Notes: a model not told the origin generated them from the letters alone. A stretch of DNA of 64,000 bases from Oscillospiraceae bacterium (GCA_015068455.1 SVKO01000007.1:1-64000), one strand, 5' to 3'; positions 18,001-24,631 are shown, counted from the first letter of the stretch. Made by a program: numbers and translations.

Positions 18001-19702
18001 CGCTCATGCCGGTATAAGCGTCAATGAGCAGCCGGTCGGCGTCGATGCCGGAGTTCTCATAGTCGAACATCTCTGTATAGGCGATTTCGGGTGCGTCTCT
18101 TCTGGGCTCCTCGGGCTCGACCACCGCGCCGCGATAGCAGGTGTAGGTGGTGCCTTCCTTCTTGATGCGCAGATAGAAAACGCCTTCACTTGCCAGACCG
18201 GGCGTAGAATTGAGATCGGAAGAGTCCGCTGTGAGTACGCCGTCGCTGCGCAGGAAATTCTGGAACGCGCCGTCGCCGCCGCGGATACCTGCCATGTTCT
18301 GATTGTCGTCGCCCTCGGATGCATAGAATCCGAAGAACTGATAACTGCCGCTGTTTTGCCCGTTATGACTGAAATCAAAGGTCAGTGAGGCGGTCCAGTC
18401 GCCGGAAACAGGGATCTTGACCATATCCTTCGGCGTATTTGCGGCTTCGCCCTGGAGCATGTCCTCGCCGGTCCGATAATGCTTGCCGGCTGGTTCCACA
18501 GCAAACTTCGTCGTGATCAAAGCCAAGCCGACGCCCTCTTCGATTGCAGCATTCTCCTGACCGAGGATCTCGAACTTCTCCGCATCCGCGGGATTCGTAA
18601 AGTCGATCGCTTCGGGGATCTCCTGAATCTGGGCGATCGCCTTGGTCTCAACAGCGCCGCAGCGGGTGCACTCGCGCTTCTTCTCGCCGGGGGCATCCGC
18701 GGTGGCCTCCTTGGTCACGGTCCAGGAGCCGAAGTCGTGGCCCAGCGCAGCGACGTCGCGGGTCTCGAAAGCGTCGCAGCGGGAGCAGTCTCTCCGTTCC
18801 GCACCGGGCTCGGTGCAGGTGGGCTCGGTGGTCTTGCTCCACTCGCCGAAGTCGTGACCCAGGGCGGGAATCTCAACGCCGCCCTTGGTCTGCGTGACAA
18901 ACGGCGCAGAGAACGCCGCAACGAGGCTCTTCTCGCCGGCCGTCGTGCAGTCGGGCTCCGTCACGACCTCTTCCGTCGGTCTGGAGAACGCAAAATCGGT
19001 GACAGGCGTCTCGCCAGTGGATGTGATCTGCGCCTGCACTCTGGCATTGTTCTCGACCCACTCGTAGGTCCCTTCGCCCCACTCGTAGGCGGCGTCGTCC
19101 TTCTTCTCATAGAAGCGGATGGAAGCGCCGGAGGTATCCTTGTTCAGACTGTCGTAGCCCAAGCCGAAGCAGTTGAAATACTCTCCGCTGTTCTTGACCT
19201 GCAGATAGAAGACATACTGCTGGGTTGTGTCTCTCTCAGTGAAGACAGTGTAGGAGCCGTCCGCGCGCTGATACGTGACCCAGGAGTCGTACCTTTCATT
19301 GGCATGCTTCGCCGCAGAGGAAAGCTTCGTGTCGCCGCTGCCGCCGGATCTCTGCAGGTAGTTGCCTGCCGTATCAGTCAGGTAGAAGCAATACTGACCG
19401 TCCAGGGACTTGCCCCCTTCTTTGCCCGTCAGGTTCATGGTCCACAGCATGGCGTCCGTGACCTCAGAGGTCACCTTGCCGTCGGCAATCGTGACGGCGG
19501 CCGCATTCAGACCGCTGGCGTGCGTCCCGTTGGTCAGGGCATAGGCGTCATCCGCCACGATCAGGTACTGCCTGCCCATGCGCAGCGTCGTCGCAAGGGT
19601 CCATTCGTCGGCCTCTGCAGCGCTGACAGACAGTGCCGGCAGCATACTGAAAAGCATGCATACCGTCAACAAAATGGATAGACATTTGCTGATTTTCTTC
19701 AT
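9086..19702 (-). CDS. Giant secreted multimodular esterase/adhesin-like SLH protein, 3538 aa
   Basis: A signal peptide (MKKISKCLSILLTV..., cleavage after VSAAEA) leads into a mosaic. There are three 'YLIVADDAYALTN' modules, cysteine-pair GHDFGEW motifs, and several concanavalin-like 'AGIRGGDGAFQNF' modules. Two copies of an E-set plus alpha/beta-hydrolase esterase unit follow the esterase D/feruloyl-esterase pattern, at about residues 960-1347 and 2840-3220. Each has LHGGGQDE, the nucleophile elbow GLSMGS (near 1238 and 3112) and a late histidine in HDFNTWCQ. Further parts are a larger lectin-like domain (about 1655-1890), five FIVAR-type helical repeats (near 1960-2100, 2307-2380, 3224-3360) and three C-terminal SLH repeats (about 3360-3538). 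The likely role is a cell-surface enzyme that deacylates plant polysaccharide. The family and triad are read from sequence; the substrate is inferred. The start is fixed by the signal peptide and AAAGGAGG site. Confidence 0.88.
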   Translation of the reverse strand: MKKISKCLSILLTVCMLFSMLPALSVSAAEADEWTLATTLRMGRQYLIVADDAYALTNGTHASGLNAAAVTIADGKVTSEVTDAMLWTMNLTGKEGGKSLDGQYCFYLTDTAGNYLQRSGGSGDTKLSSAAKHANERYDSWVTYQRADGSYTVFTERDTTQQYVFYLQVKNSGEYFNCFGLGYDSLNKDTSGASIRFYEKKDDAAYEWGEGTYEWVENNARVQAQITSTGETPVTDFAFSRPTEEVVTEPDCTTAGEKSLVAAFSAPFVTQTKGGVEIPALGHDFGEWSKTTEPTCTEPGAERRDCSRCDAFETRDVAALGHDFGSWTVTKEATADAPGEKKRECTRCGAVETKAIAQIQEIPEAIDFTNPADAEKFEILGQENAAIEEGVGLALITTKFAVEPAGKHYRTGEDMLQGEAANTPKDMVKIPVSGDWTASLTFDFSHNGQNSGSYQFFGFYASEGDDNQNMAGIRGGDGAFQNFLRSDGVLTADSSDLNSTPGLASEGVFYLRIKKEGTTYTCYRGAVVEPEEPRRDAPEIAYTEMFDYENSGIDADRLLIDAYTGMSEGWKFTLKSVELEQEEPPAPPVETVAIDFTAPADAEKYEIVNKDTAEIVEGEGITLTPTADAFEPIGGGWGGGAATPSEPKDLIKIPVEGDWTATLKLDYDQNEVAFAMSSYFAFLAMEGDDYQNMAGIRGTNNVFQDYLRQDGTIAPATVAAPGWGATPTSGFTANGTYWLRLEKIADVYIASWSADGEAFEQVFSLDGTGVEADYIVIDAYKTSTFSFGGDNNWLFTLKNLDIVPDDCEHEWAEKVVPPTCTEGGYTEKTCTKCEKTIISDKVPALGHTKDPEAAVVTDPTCTERGYTTYTCPVCGEEFVDDYVAAKGHTKDPESGVVTDPTCTEGGFTTYKCIDCGTEIIDDRTDALGHDWTDGEVITPAGQTEYGKQEIICARCGEKSTKTLLPAEYELGPTVVADPDSPTGYTAHFLYENKEAAAVEFNGDISLRNDADRTDTTTYAPQDYRPGLMRGAGYGPVPMEEVADGLWYYSVPLACGANQYWFTLPGSSTMIADPANCPVWSPTAQQKNGYNYIYVPYDAEKQNYEVLKLREAENPRTDDKVGTWSYVPIEIAGQTQHIAVYLPYGYDAERAEPYKTIWILHGGGQDECDWMNIGSVQKIMDNLAAEGRTEPAVIVSPTTNNNQLGGTSDAYANLFNVVLPFVEENYNVSKDKMDRAFGGLSMGSMNTQNIINADTEAEKFGYYGPWSGGVSVQATAKGIEYAHILFAGGSNDFGWGANAPDQVQSLADQGVFCKAMTVTGAHDFNTWCQMFRIWCEDYLWQPWAFGDGEPPVEPELTGIDFTDPADAEKYEVVNKDTAEVVEGTGVTLTPTADTFDEPYSGGWGNTPAATDPKDLIKVPVSKDWTATLQLDFNANNVSSWAAGNTYFGFMAMEGDDYQNMVGIRGTNSSFNDFQRQNGTIDTGSFSGGGFTAGGTYWLRLDKTDNTYTASYSTDGEAFTELFELEDVEVDAEYIVIDAYKTASSQWGGNTSWLFTLKNLEIETREPTPGLKPEVAAITVDGEAIEGFDPKVKYYAFAVADGAAAPVVAATAGNDETTVEVTQADSVPGAAKVVAKSSKGEKVYTIGFDYGPKDDYFADGDMNEGQWTILNEVKEATEEEPFKYYRFDKGMGLVMPTQHNSIYQTATPGAWSNMFTMSGGGDWEVVAKAFYPAVPQGHYQQVQFIAWQDEDNYVRMNCQDAGRRIEPFYEKNGVAVNQNANAKDGAIPAAEDGSMTMYFKINKTGNTYTITYSTDAKEWTSAGVYEAALTDVKVAVFCTQDYQPGSNNYMEPVELAFEYVAVTGLGGETVKTDAEMLTWAAQNAADYIAADLPAETAEDLTLSKAPHGYTVELVTEPAGIIDAEGKVTKPAQTTDVQVTVKVTEGDTTASAEAKTVKVAGDGTVPEVDRTALDKAIEDAEAVEKDKYTDESVAALEAALADAKAVPADADQAAVDAAAAALQAAIAGLEEKAEPVDKTALDEAVTAAEAIDKTKYTDETVAALESALASAKAVQASADADQAAVDAAAAALQAAIDGLKEKSEPLPAGDWKVVDAIEPGGTYIIVADDAFALNNTEVPGLATYGTGNTTRGATPVTIEDGKITSAVDESMLWTFTDASGSLTAYDEQPVYFIQDAAGKYLQRGSMSRGNSGLILADAPHATMRYNTWSAKAYEPAEITTQAAEDGGTEFCLYVNSEREYGSDYAARIHGSEAGFDIPSPLSHRTAEDPFAFMNSENTSRITFYALSEPEVDKAALDEAVTEAEAIDTSKYTDETAAALDAALEAAKAVQADEAADQAAVDAAVEALKSAIDGLKEKPAPQPAGKYVLASEFVPGGTYVIVAGDAYALNGQPGDTTLGATAVTIEGDVITSEVTADMLWTFEEAEGADAATDGNATYLITSADGQNLRRGSGSNTPPLSLGEYNVTDQRFYTWSLTAREAEDDAYTLYLNGSTGRYYAMVGAETGFNTLYASAWDPQTTGSSIKLYEPAGGSSVTIDFSDPADNVKYEIIGETEGGAPQSEDGRTITCTVNGVEPSIGQNGSANPNLSEAQSNTPENLIEIPIEEGDWTASLKFHFEPNGGSGAWAFLGFYAAQGDDYQNMVGIRGGDGAFQDFIRTDGNITADTDLASSPGFSSANDYYFQIQKTGTTYVCSRSNDAGENFEEMFSFEDTGINAEKLIIDAYSGRGTGFTFTLDSLIIEGEGGGPCEHNWVSEVVEPTCTEGGYTLQTCSKCGKTKTTDKVPALGHDWVDGEILVAPTDTEFGEQEIICSRCGEKSKKTLLPNNLEEGYTLVKDPDSPTGYTARFVYKNDSGQQVYFNGDISLHNDADRSDTATYDPQDYRPGFMRGAGFKAEMQDLGNGYWYYELPLCCGANQYWYTVGSSTTMLPDPANTPIWSPTAQQKNAYNYLYVPYDEKQDYEVLKLREAENPRTDGKVGTWSYVPIQIDGATQHIGVYLPYGYDAERADPYKLIFILHGGGQDESDWMNIGSVQKIMDNLAAEGRTEPAVIVSPTTNANQLGGTSDAYANLFNVVLPFVLENYNVSKDKMDRAFGGLSMGSMNTQNIINAQTDAEKFGYYGPWSGGVSVNAGVPGIEYAHILFGGGTDDFGWTASAPQSVENLKAQGIFCDYKTVTGNHDFNTWCQMFRIWCEEYLWNPAAFGDGEVGEVDTTALAAAIEAAKAIDKAEYTDESVAAMEAALKAAEDALAKEGVTQTEVNRAAAALNNAVDGLVKKGAVDKTALDEAVTKADAVDPKQYTEDTAKALADALEKAKEVQAKDDATQAEVDEAAEALNAAIDALEPFRFDDVKDENKFYFDPVYWAYYAEPQITNGKTATTFGPDDPCTRGHVVTFLWRAAGEPEPKSTKTPFTDLKPGAFYEKAVAWAVEEGITKGMTDTTFAPDGKCNRGQIVTFLWRFKGEPAPKSTQTPFTDLKAGAFYENAVAWAVENDVTKGMTETTFGPDATCTRGQVVTFLFRATKD

Positions 19703-19795
19703 AATTTCCTCCTTTTACATCCTATCGTTCGGTTGCGTTATTGTCGCCGCAGATCTGCGGCATTGGGCGTTTCCTCCCTTCCTCAAAAATATCTG

Positions 19796-19832
19796 CCCGC
19801 CCCGGTGCTTCCCAAGCACTCCGGGGCGGGTC
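19796..19832. promoter_or_regulatory. GC-rich hairpin at the 5' end of the giant-gene transcript
   Basis: CCCGCCCCGG-TGCTT and AAGCAC-TCCGGGGCGGG form a strong stem, followed on the minus strand by CAGATATTTTTGAGG, which has terminator form. It lies between the likely promoter and the giant gene, so it could act as an attenuator or a 5' stabilising stem. Its role is undetermined. Confidence 0.45.
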
Positions 19833-19840
19833 CGTGTGGT

Positions 19841-19868
19841 TATTTACAATCCCGTTTGCCGAAGTCAA
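19841..19868 (-). promoter_or_regulatory. Candidate promoter of the giant SLH protein gene
   Basis: -35 TTGACT (19863-19868) and -10 TAAATA (19841-19846), 16 bases apart on the minus strand. Apart from this, the hairpin above and the tRNA promoter, the stretch 19703-20293 has no gene I can support. Confidence 0.5.
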
Positions 19869-20213
19869 GCAACGAGGTTATAAACATTTTGTCCATTTCA
19901 GCTGCGAACAACGTCCTCGACGGTATACATAAAATGGAAATATACCCACGGAATAATCATGTATATTTTAGCTCTATTTCCCGTCCATTTCAAGGGATTT
20001 TTGGGCACTCTGAATAAAATATGCACAATGCTGAAAAAGTTCGTACCATTCTTGTGCAAGTTTTTCAGCCAGGCCGCAACACGGCGCGCAAACCCTCCAA
20101 GGCCATGCTCTCGCGGGCCGCCGGCAGCTTCCGAACGCACATTCATCCGGCAAATATTGCCGCGCGCAAAAAGCCGAAACAAAAAATGGCCCCCCTTTGC
20201 ATGCCAAAAAAGC

Positions 20214-20242
20214 TTGACAAATCGGCCAAAAATGAGTATTCT
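20214..20242 (+). promoter_or_regulatory. Promoter of tRNA-Ala
   Basis: Consensus -35 TTGACA (20214-20219), 17-base spacer, -10 TATTCT (20237-20242), about 50 bases before the tRNA. Confidence 0.8.
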
Positions 20243-20293
20243 TAACGGGCAGGCTTCCGGAGGACGCTTCCGTGCCTGTTTTCAATGAAATAT

Positions 20294-20369
20294 GGGCCAT
20301 TAGCTCAGCTGGGAGAGCGCCAGGTTCGCAATCTGGAGGTCAGGGGTTCGATCCCCCTATGGTCCACCA
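20294..20369 (+). tRNA. tRNA-Ala (anticodon CGC), CCA encoded
   Basis: The 76 bases fold as a complete cloverleaf. The acceptor stem is GGGCCAT/ATGGTCC with the G3:U70 pair that specifies alanine. The D arm is GCTC-AGCTGGGA-GAGC. The anticodon arm is CCAGG-TTCGCAA-TCTGG with anticodon CGC, which reads GCG. The T arm is AGGGG-TTCGATC-CCCCT, followed by A73 and an encoded CCA. The CCACCA 3' end is the first part of a perfect 21-bp inverted repeat with the terminator downstream (20364-20409). Confidence 0.97.
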
Positions 20370-20409
20370 AAGGAAAGGACAGCCGAAAGGCTGTCCTTTC
20401 CTTTGGTGG
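20364..20409 (+). terminator. tRNA-Ala terminator: perfect 21-bp hairpin that includes the tRNA 3' end
   Basis: The arms at 20364-20384 and 20389-20409 are exact reverse complements around a GAAA tetraloop. The left arm begins with the tRNA's own CCACCA, and the right arm ends TTTCCTTTGGTGG. In the transcript the terminator stem could therefore compete with the tRNA acceptor end. Confidence 0.8.
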
Positions 20410-21300
20410 GGCACAGACGCGGTGAGAACCCCCGGTTCGAACACAAGGATTTCTTTTGCGCACGCAAAAGCGCCGCGCAGCGGCGGGACGGCGGCGCCGG
20501 CCAAATCCGAAGTGTCACGGAGCGAAGCGGAGTATCCCCCTATATTCCGTCAAATTAAAAGGGACAGCCGAAAGGCTGTCCTTTCCTTTGGTGGGGCACA
20601 GACGCGGTGAGAACCCCCGGTTCGAACACAAGGATTTCTTTTGCGCACGCAAAAGCGCCGCGCAGCGGCGGGACGGCGGCGCCGGCCAAATCCGAAGTGT
20701 CACGGAGCGAAGCGGAGTATCCCCCTATATTCCGTCAAATAAAAAGGACAGCCGAAAGGCTGTCTTTTCCTTTGGTGGGGCACAGACGCGGTGAGAACCC
20801 CCGGTTCGAACACAAGGAGTTCTTTTGCGCATGCAAAAGCGCCGCGCAGCGGCGGGGCGGCGGCGCCGGCCAAATCCGAAGTGTCACGGAGCGAAGCGGA
20901 GTATCCCCCTGTATTCCATCAAATAAAAAGGACAGCCGAAAGGCTGTCCTTTCCTTTGGTGGGGCACAGACGCGGTGAGAACCCCCGGTTCGAACACAAG
21001 GATTTCTTTTGCGCACGCAAAAGCGCCGCGCAGCGGCGGGACGGCGGCGCCGGCCAAATCCGAAGTGTCACGGAGCGAAGCGGAGTATCCCCCTATATTC
21101 CGTCAAATTAAAAGGGACAGCCGAAAGGCTGTCCTTTCCTTTGGTGGGGCACGGACGCGATGAGAACCCCCGGTTCGAACACAAGGAGTTCTTTTGCGCA
21201 TGCAAAAGCGCCGCGCAGCGGCGGGACGGCGGCGCCAGCCAAATCCGAAGTGTCACGGGGCGAAGCGGAGTATCCCCCTGCGTTCCATCAAATATTAAGG
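20377..21300 (+). repeat. Five tandem 184-185 bp repeats downstream of tRNA-Ala
   Basis: GGTGGGGCACAGACGC-type starts occur at 20405, 20590, 20774, 20958 and 21143, giving steps of 185, 184, 184 and 185. Units are almost identical. Each holds a TTCGAA T-loop-like segment, a TTTTGCGcaCGCAAAA palindrome, a GCCGC/GCGGC hairpin, a TATCCCCCTATATTCC segment resembling the tRNA 3' end (ATCCCCCTATGGTCC), and the GGACAGCC-GAAA-GGCTGTCC hairpin. The last unit has no hairpin copy after it. Open frames across the array merely follow the repeat and show no ribosome sites, so I call no gene. A related hairpin recurs at 22523-22556. Confidence 0.85.
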
Positions 21301-21376
21301 GCGTGCGTTCAGCGCACTCTCTTGCCGAAAATGAATGATGGTTAAAATTTCTTCTTGTCATTTAACAGACGTTCAA

Positions 21377-21405
21377 TGGATTTTTGTGTTTCGGTCAGCT
21401 ATACT
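21377..21405 (+). promoter_or_regulatory. Candidate promoter of the XRE-TPR regulator
   Basis: -10 TATACT (21400-21405) with a weak -35 TGGATT (21377-21382) at 17-base spacing, 43 bases before the ATG. Confidence 0.4.
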
Positions 21406-21448
21406 ATATTCAAGGTCGATCTTAGAAATGCAAAGGAGTTGTTTGAAC

Positions 21449-22489
21449 ATGACAATCGGAGAAGTCATTAAAAAATATAGAAAGAATTCCGGCATGACGC
21501 AGGAAGAGATGGCCAAGCGCCTTGGTGTAACAGCCCCTGCCGTAAATAAGTGGGAAAAGGGAAACACGCTGCCGGATGTTGCTTTGTTGGCTCCTATCGC
21601 AAGGCTGCTAGGCATTACAACCGATGAACTTTTATCATTCCGGGACGAATTAACCGATGATGAAATAAACCGATATTTATCTCAGATCCAAAATGATTTA
21701 GAAAATAAGGATTTCTGCGAGGTATTCTTCGCTGTTAAGAAAAAGATTGAGAAATATCCAAATTGCGAAAAGCTGATCTGGCAGGCTGCTGTGCTTTTAG
21801 ACGCAAAACGAATGGAAACGGAGCTGTCAAATCCGGGAGACTATGATCAGCAGATTCTCGATTGGTATGAGCGGTGTCTTCTCTCGGAAAATGAACAGAT
21901 TCGCAAACAAGCGGCAAATTCACTGTTCCATATGTTTTTTCGGAAAGAGGATTACGAAAGAGCTTTGCACTATTTAGAGTATTTCTCTTTAGATAACCCG
22001 GAACGAAAACGCAAGGAAGCGCTTGTGAATAGTAAAACAGGCAATAGAAAAGACGCCTACCGCGCCTATGAGGAGCTGATTTTTTCAGCGTACCAACACA
22101 TACAATCGACACTGAATGATTTGCGCATCCTTTACATGGAAGACAACGATCATGAAATGGCAAAAAAACTCGTCGGCGTTTCTTCCTCGGCGGCATCCAC
22201 TTTTGAAATGGGAAGATATAATGAGATTTGCGTTGGACTGGATGTCGCTGTATGGGAAAAGGATGTCGCATCGACAGCTCAGCTCATGCAAGATATCTTA
22301 GACAGCATTGGAACGATTGGGGACTTTGCAAATTCAAAACTATACCGACACATGACGCTGAAAGCGCTTGATCCAGAACTCACAGAGAGTCTCAAACGGG
22401 AATTCTTGAAATCGCTTGAAGATGAATCGTACAGTTACATGCAAGGCAACGACTGTTGGGAAAGCTTGAAAAACAGAATCCCTCGGTAA
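21449..22489 (+). CDS. XRE-family regulator with TPR-like C-terminal domain
   Basis: The 346-aa protein begins with a classic Cro/C1 HTH (residues 3-60; MTQEEMAKRLGVTAPAVNKW). An all-helical region with TPR-like pairs follows to about 340, containing repeated aromatic and leucine positions and 'EDYERALHYLEYFSLDNPERK'. The ATG at 21449 has AAAGGAG (21432-21438) upstream. The longer frame from 21335 lacks a ribosome site and crosses the promoter region. Base composition is much more AT-rich than the surrounding operons, which suggests transfer into the tRNA-adjacent site. HTH-TPR proteins of this size are often peptide-responsive regulators (PlcR/Rgg-like). No partner peptide gene is visible next to it. 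Confidence 0.85.
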   Translation: MTIGEVIKKYRKNSGMTQEEMAKRLGVTAPAVNKWEKGNTLPDVALLAPIARLLGITTDELLSFRDELTDDEINRYLSQIQNDLENKDFCEVFFAVKKKIEKYPNCEKLIWQAAVLLDAKRMETELSNPGDYDQQILDWYERCLLSENEQIRKQAANSLFHMFFRKEDYERALHYLEYFSLDNPERKRKEALVNSKTGNRKDAYRAYEELIFSAYQHIQSTLNDLRILYMEDNDHEMAKKLVGVSSSAASTFEMGRYNEICVGLDVAVWEKDVASTAQLMQDILDSIGTIGDFANSKLYRHMTLKALDPELTESLKREFLKSLEDESYSYMQGNDCWESLKNRIPR

Positions 22490-22522
22490 GGTCATAAAGG
22501 TATCCCCTATGATCCATAAAAT

Positions 22523-22556
22523 AAAAAGGGACAGCCGCAGGGCTGTCCCTTTTTAT
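22523..22556. terminator. Bidirectional terminator after the XRE-TPR gene
   Basis: AAAAAGGGACAGCC-GCA-GGGCTGTCCCTTTTT forms a stem flanked by A and T runs, so it works on both strands. It is a relative of the hairpin in the tRNA-linked repeats. Confidence 0.8.
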
Positions 22557-22585
22557 TTGACGGCGATCGACACGTCGGGAAACCT

Positions 22586-22628
22586 CTAAAACAGCGCCGA
22601 TCCGGACGATCGTTCCGGATCGGCGCTG
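22586..22628 (-). terminator. Terminator of the glmS-to-dapL operon
   Basis: CAGCGCCGATCCGG/CCGGATCGGCGCTG (22592-22628) is a perfect 14-bp stem followed on the minus strand by TTTTAG, 14 bases past the dapL stop. Confidence 0.8.
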
Positions 22629-22642
22629 CTTTATGCACGGAT

Positions 22643-23833
22643 TCATCCGTTTTTGAGGAGTCGGCGCAGACGGTTGGCTGCTTCCATCGTTTCTTCAGGG
22701 CTGCCGAAAGTAGAGAAGCGGAAGAAGCCCTCGCCGCACGCGCCGAAGCCCTCGCCCGGGGTGCCGACGACCTGGATCTCATGCAGGAGCCGGTCGAAGA
22801 ACTCCCAGCTGTCCATGCCGCCCGGACACCGGAGCCAGATATAGGGCGCGTTTTTGCCGCCGGTGTACCAGATCCCCAGCGCATCCAGCGCCTCGGTCAG
22901 AACGCGGGCGTTGTTCTTATAGATGGAAATGGTTTCCCGGATCTGTCGCTGGCCCTCCGGGGTGAACACCGCCGCCGCGCCCCGCTGGATGATATAGCTG
23001 ACGCCGTTGGTCTTGGTGGTGCGGTTGCTGACCCACATCCCATTGAAATTCATCCCGTGCCGCTCCAGATCCTTCGGGATCACCGTATAGCCCAGCCGGG
23101 TGCCGGTGAAGCCGGCGGTCTTCGACAAAGAGCAGATCTCGATGGCGCAGGTGCGGGCGCCCGGGAGCTCGAAAATGCTGTGCGGCAGGGTTTCGTCCTC
23201 GATGAACGCCTCATAGGCGGCGTCGAAGAGGATCACCGCGCCGCGGGCATTGGCCCAGTCCACCCAGGACTGAAGCTGCAGGCGCGAGAACACCGCGCCC
23301 GTGGGATTGTTGGGCGAGCAGATGTAGATGAGCTCCGCTTCCAGCTTCGGATCCGGCGCGGGCAAAAAACCGTCCTCAATGCCGGAGGCCAGGTGCACGA
23401 TCCTGCGGCCTGCCATGACGTTGGCTCCCACATAGGCAGGATAGGCGGGTTCGATCACCAGGCAGGCGCTGTCCCGGTCGAACAGATCCAGAATATCGCC
23501 CAGCTCGTCGCTGGCGCCGCTGGAAACAAAGACCTCGTCCGGGGCAAGCGCCACGCCGCGTTCGGCATAATGCGCCGCGATTGCCTCCCGCAGGAAGGCG
23601 GCGCCGCACTCCGGCATATAGCCGTGGAACCGATCCGCGTCCGCCTGATCCTCCACCGCCGCGTGCAGGGCGGAGATCACCGCGGGACACAGGGGCTGGG
23701 AAACGTCGCCGATGCCCATGCGGTACAGGTGCTTTTCGGGATTTGCCTCAGAGTAAGCTTTGGTTTTCTGCGCGATCCGATAGAAGAGATAAGACTGCTT
23801 CAGATCGGCATAGTGCATATTCGGTCGAATCAT
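22643..23833 (-). CDS. dapL: LL-diaminopimelate aminotransferase
   Basis: This fold-type I PLP enzyme (396 aa) transfers the amino group of glutamate to tetrahydrodipicolinate, giving LL-diaminopimelate in a single step. The route bypasses the succinylase and acetylase branches. The PLP lysine is K238 in SLSKTAGFTGTRLGY. SPNNPTGA (173-180) and FDAAYEAF (203-210) are the cofactor-binding motifs, and the N-terminal YRMGIGD (37-43) is typical of DapL. Its ATG overlaps the dapF stop by four bases, so the two are translationally coupled. Together they make meso-DAP for peptidoglycan and lysine, drawing on glutamate produced by the neighbouring genes. Confidence 0.93.
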   Translation of the reverse strand: MIRPNMHYADLKQSYLFYRIAQKTKAYSEANPEKHLYRMGIGDVSQPLCPAVISALHAAVEDQADADRFHGYMPECGAAFLREAIAAHYAERGVALAPDEVFVSSGASDELGDILDLFDRDSACLVIEPAYPAYVGANVMAGRRIVHLASGIEDGFLPAPDPKLEAELIYICSPNNPTGAVFSRLQLQSWVDWANARGAVILFDAAYEAFIEDETLPHSIFELPGARTCAIEICSLSKTAGFTGTRLGYTVIPKDLERHGMNFNGMWVSNRTTKTNGVSYIIQRGAAAVFTPEGQRQIRETISIYKNNARVLTEALDALGIWYTGGKNAPYIWLRCPGGMDSWEFFDRLLHEIQVVGTPGEGFGACGEGFFRFSTFGSPEETMEAANRLRRLLKNG

Positions 23834-24621
23834 TGCTCCGTCTCCCCCTCATAAACCGTTTTGGCCGGGCCGGTCATGCTCACGCTTCCATCCTTCGCCA
23901 CCCGGATCTCCAGAATGCCGCCGTCCAGATGCACATGGATGGGCTCCTCCGGCGCGCAGATGCCCTTTGCCACCGCAGCCGCCGCGCTGGCGCAGGCGCC
24001 GGTGCCGCAGGCCATGGTGACTCCGCTGCCCCGCTCCCACACCCGCATGCGCAGCTGCCGGGGGCCGAGCTTCTGCACAAATTCCACGTTCACGCCGCCG
24101 GGAAACGCTTCGTGATGCTCGATGGCCGGACCGAGGGTGGTGAGCGGGACCTCGGAAACATCCTCCACAAAGATCACGGCGTGGGGATTTCCCACATTCA
24201 CGCCGGTGCATTCGATCTCCTGCCCCGCCGCGCTGAGCTTCATGGTCTCGCCCACGCAGACGGCGCCCATGCCGACCTCGACGCCGGCGACTTTGCCGCA
24301 GCGCAGGCGAAGCTCCAGCTCGCGGATGCCGGAGAGCGTCTCGATCCGCAGCCGGGTCTTGTCCGTATAGCCCTTGTCATAGACGTATTTCCCGACGCAG
24401 CGGATCCCGTTGCCGCACATTTTCGCCTCGCTGCCGTCGGCATTGAAGATCCGCATTTTGAAATCGGCTTTGTTCGAGGGCGAAATATAGATCATCCCGT
24501 CGGCGCCCGCGCCGAAATGCCGGTCGGACAGCCGCACGCTGAGCTCCCGGATATCCGCCGGGACCTCGCCGAACACATAGAGATAATCGTTCCCGAGCCC
24601 GTGCATTTTCGTAAAGTGCAT
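23830..24621 (-). CDS. dapF: Diaminopimelate epimerase
   Basis: The 263-aa enzyme converts LL-DAP to meso-DAP. The two catalytic cysteines are present: C69 in KMCGNGIRC and the second in ACGTGACAS near residue 213. MHGLGNDY is the standard N-terminus, and the ATG at 24621 follows GGAGGATCAA; the eight-residue upstream extension is not needed. The gene lies ten bases after carB and overlaps dapL by four bases, continuing the glmS-pyrG-purF-carAB operon. Confidence 0.95.
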   Translation of the reverse strand: MHFTKMHGLGNDYLYVFGEVPADIRELSVRLSDRHFGAGADGMIYISPSNKADFKMRIFNADGSEAKMCGNGIRCVGKYVYDKGYTDKTRLRIETLSGIRELELRLRCGKVAGVEVGMGAVCVGETMKLSAAGQEIECTGVNVGNPHAVIFVEDVSEVPLTTLGPAIEHHEAFPGGVNVEFVQKLGPRQLRMRVWERGSGVTMACGTGACASAAAAVAKGICAPEEPIHVHLDGGILEIRVAKDGSVSMTGPAKTVYEGETEQ

Positions 24622-24631
24622 TTGATCCTCC

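Noticed and set aside
8648-18388. Very long open frame on the plus strand (more than 3200 codons)
   Set aside because: It is the antisense shadow of the giant SLH gene in GC-rich, repetitive sequence. Its translation is low-complexity Gly/Val/Leu and has no ribosome site or domain.
20377-21300. CRISPR array
   Set aside because: The repeats are 184-185 bp and contiguous, with no unique spacers and no cas genes nearby.
20422-21338. Several 60-120 codon open frames in the tandem array
   Set aside because: They only follow the 184-185 bp repeat (the same MRTPGSNTR-like peptide recurs), with no ribosome sites.
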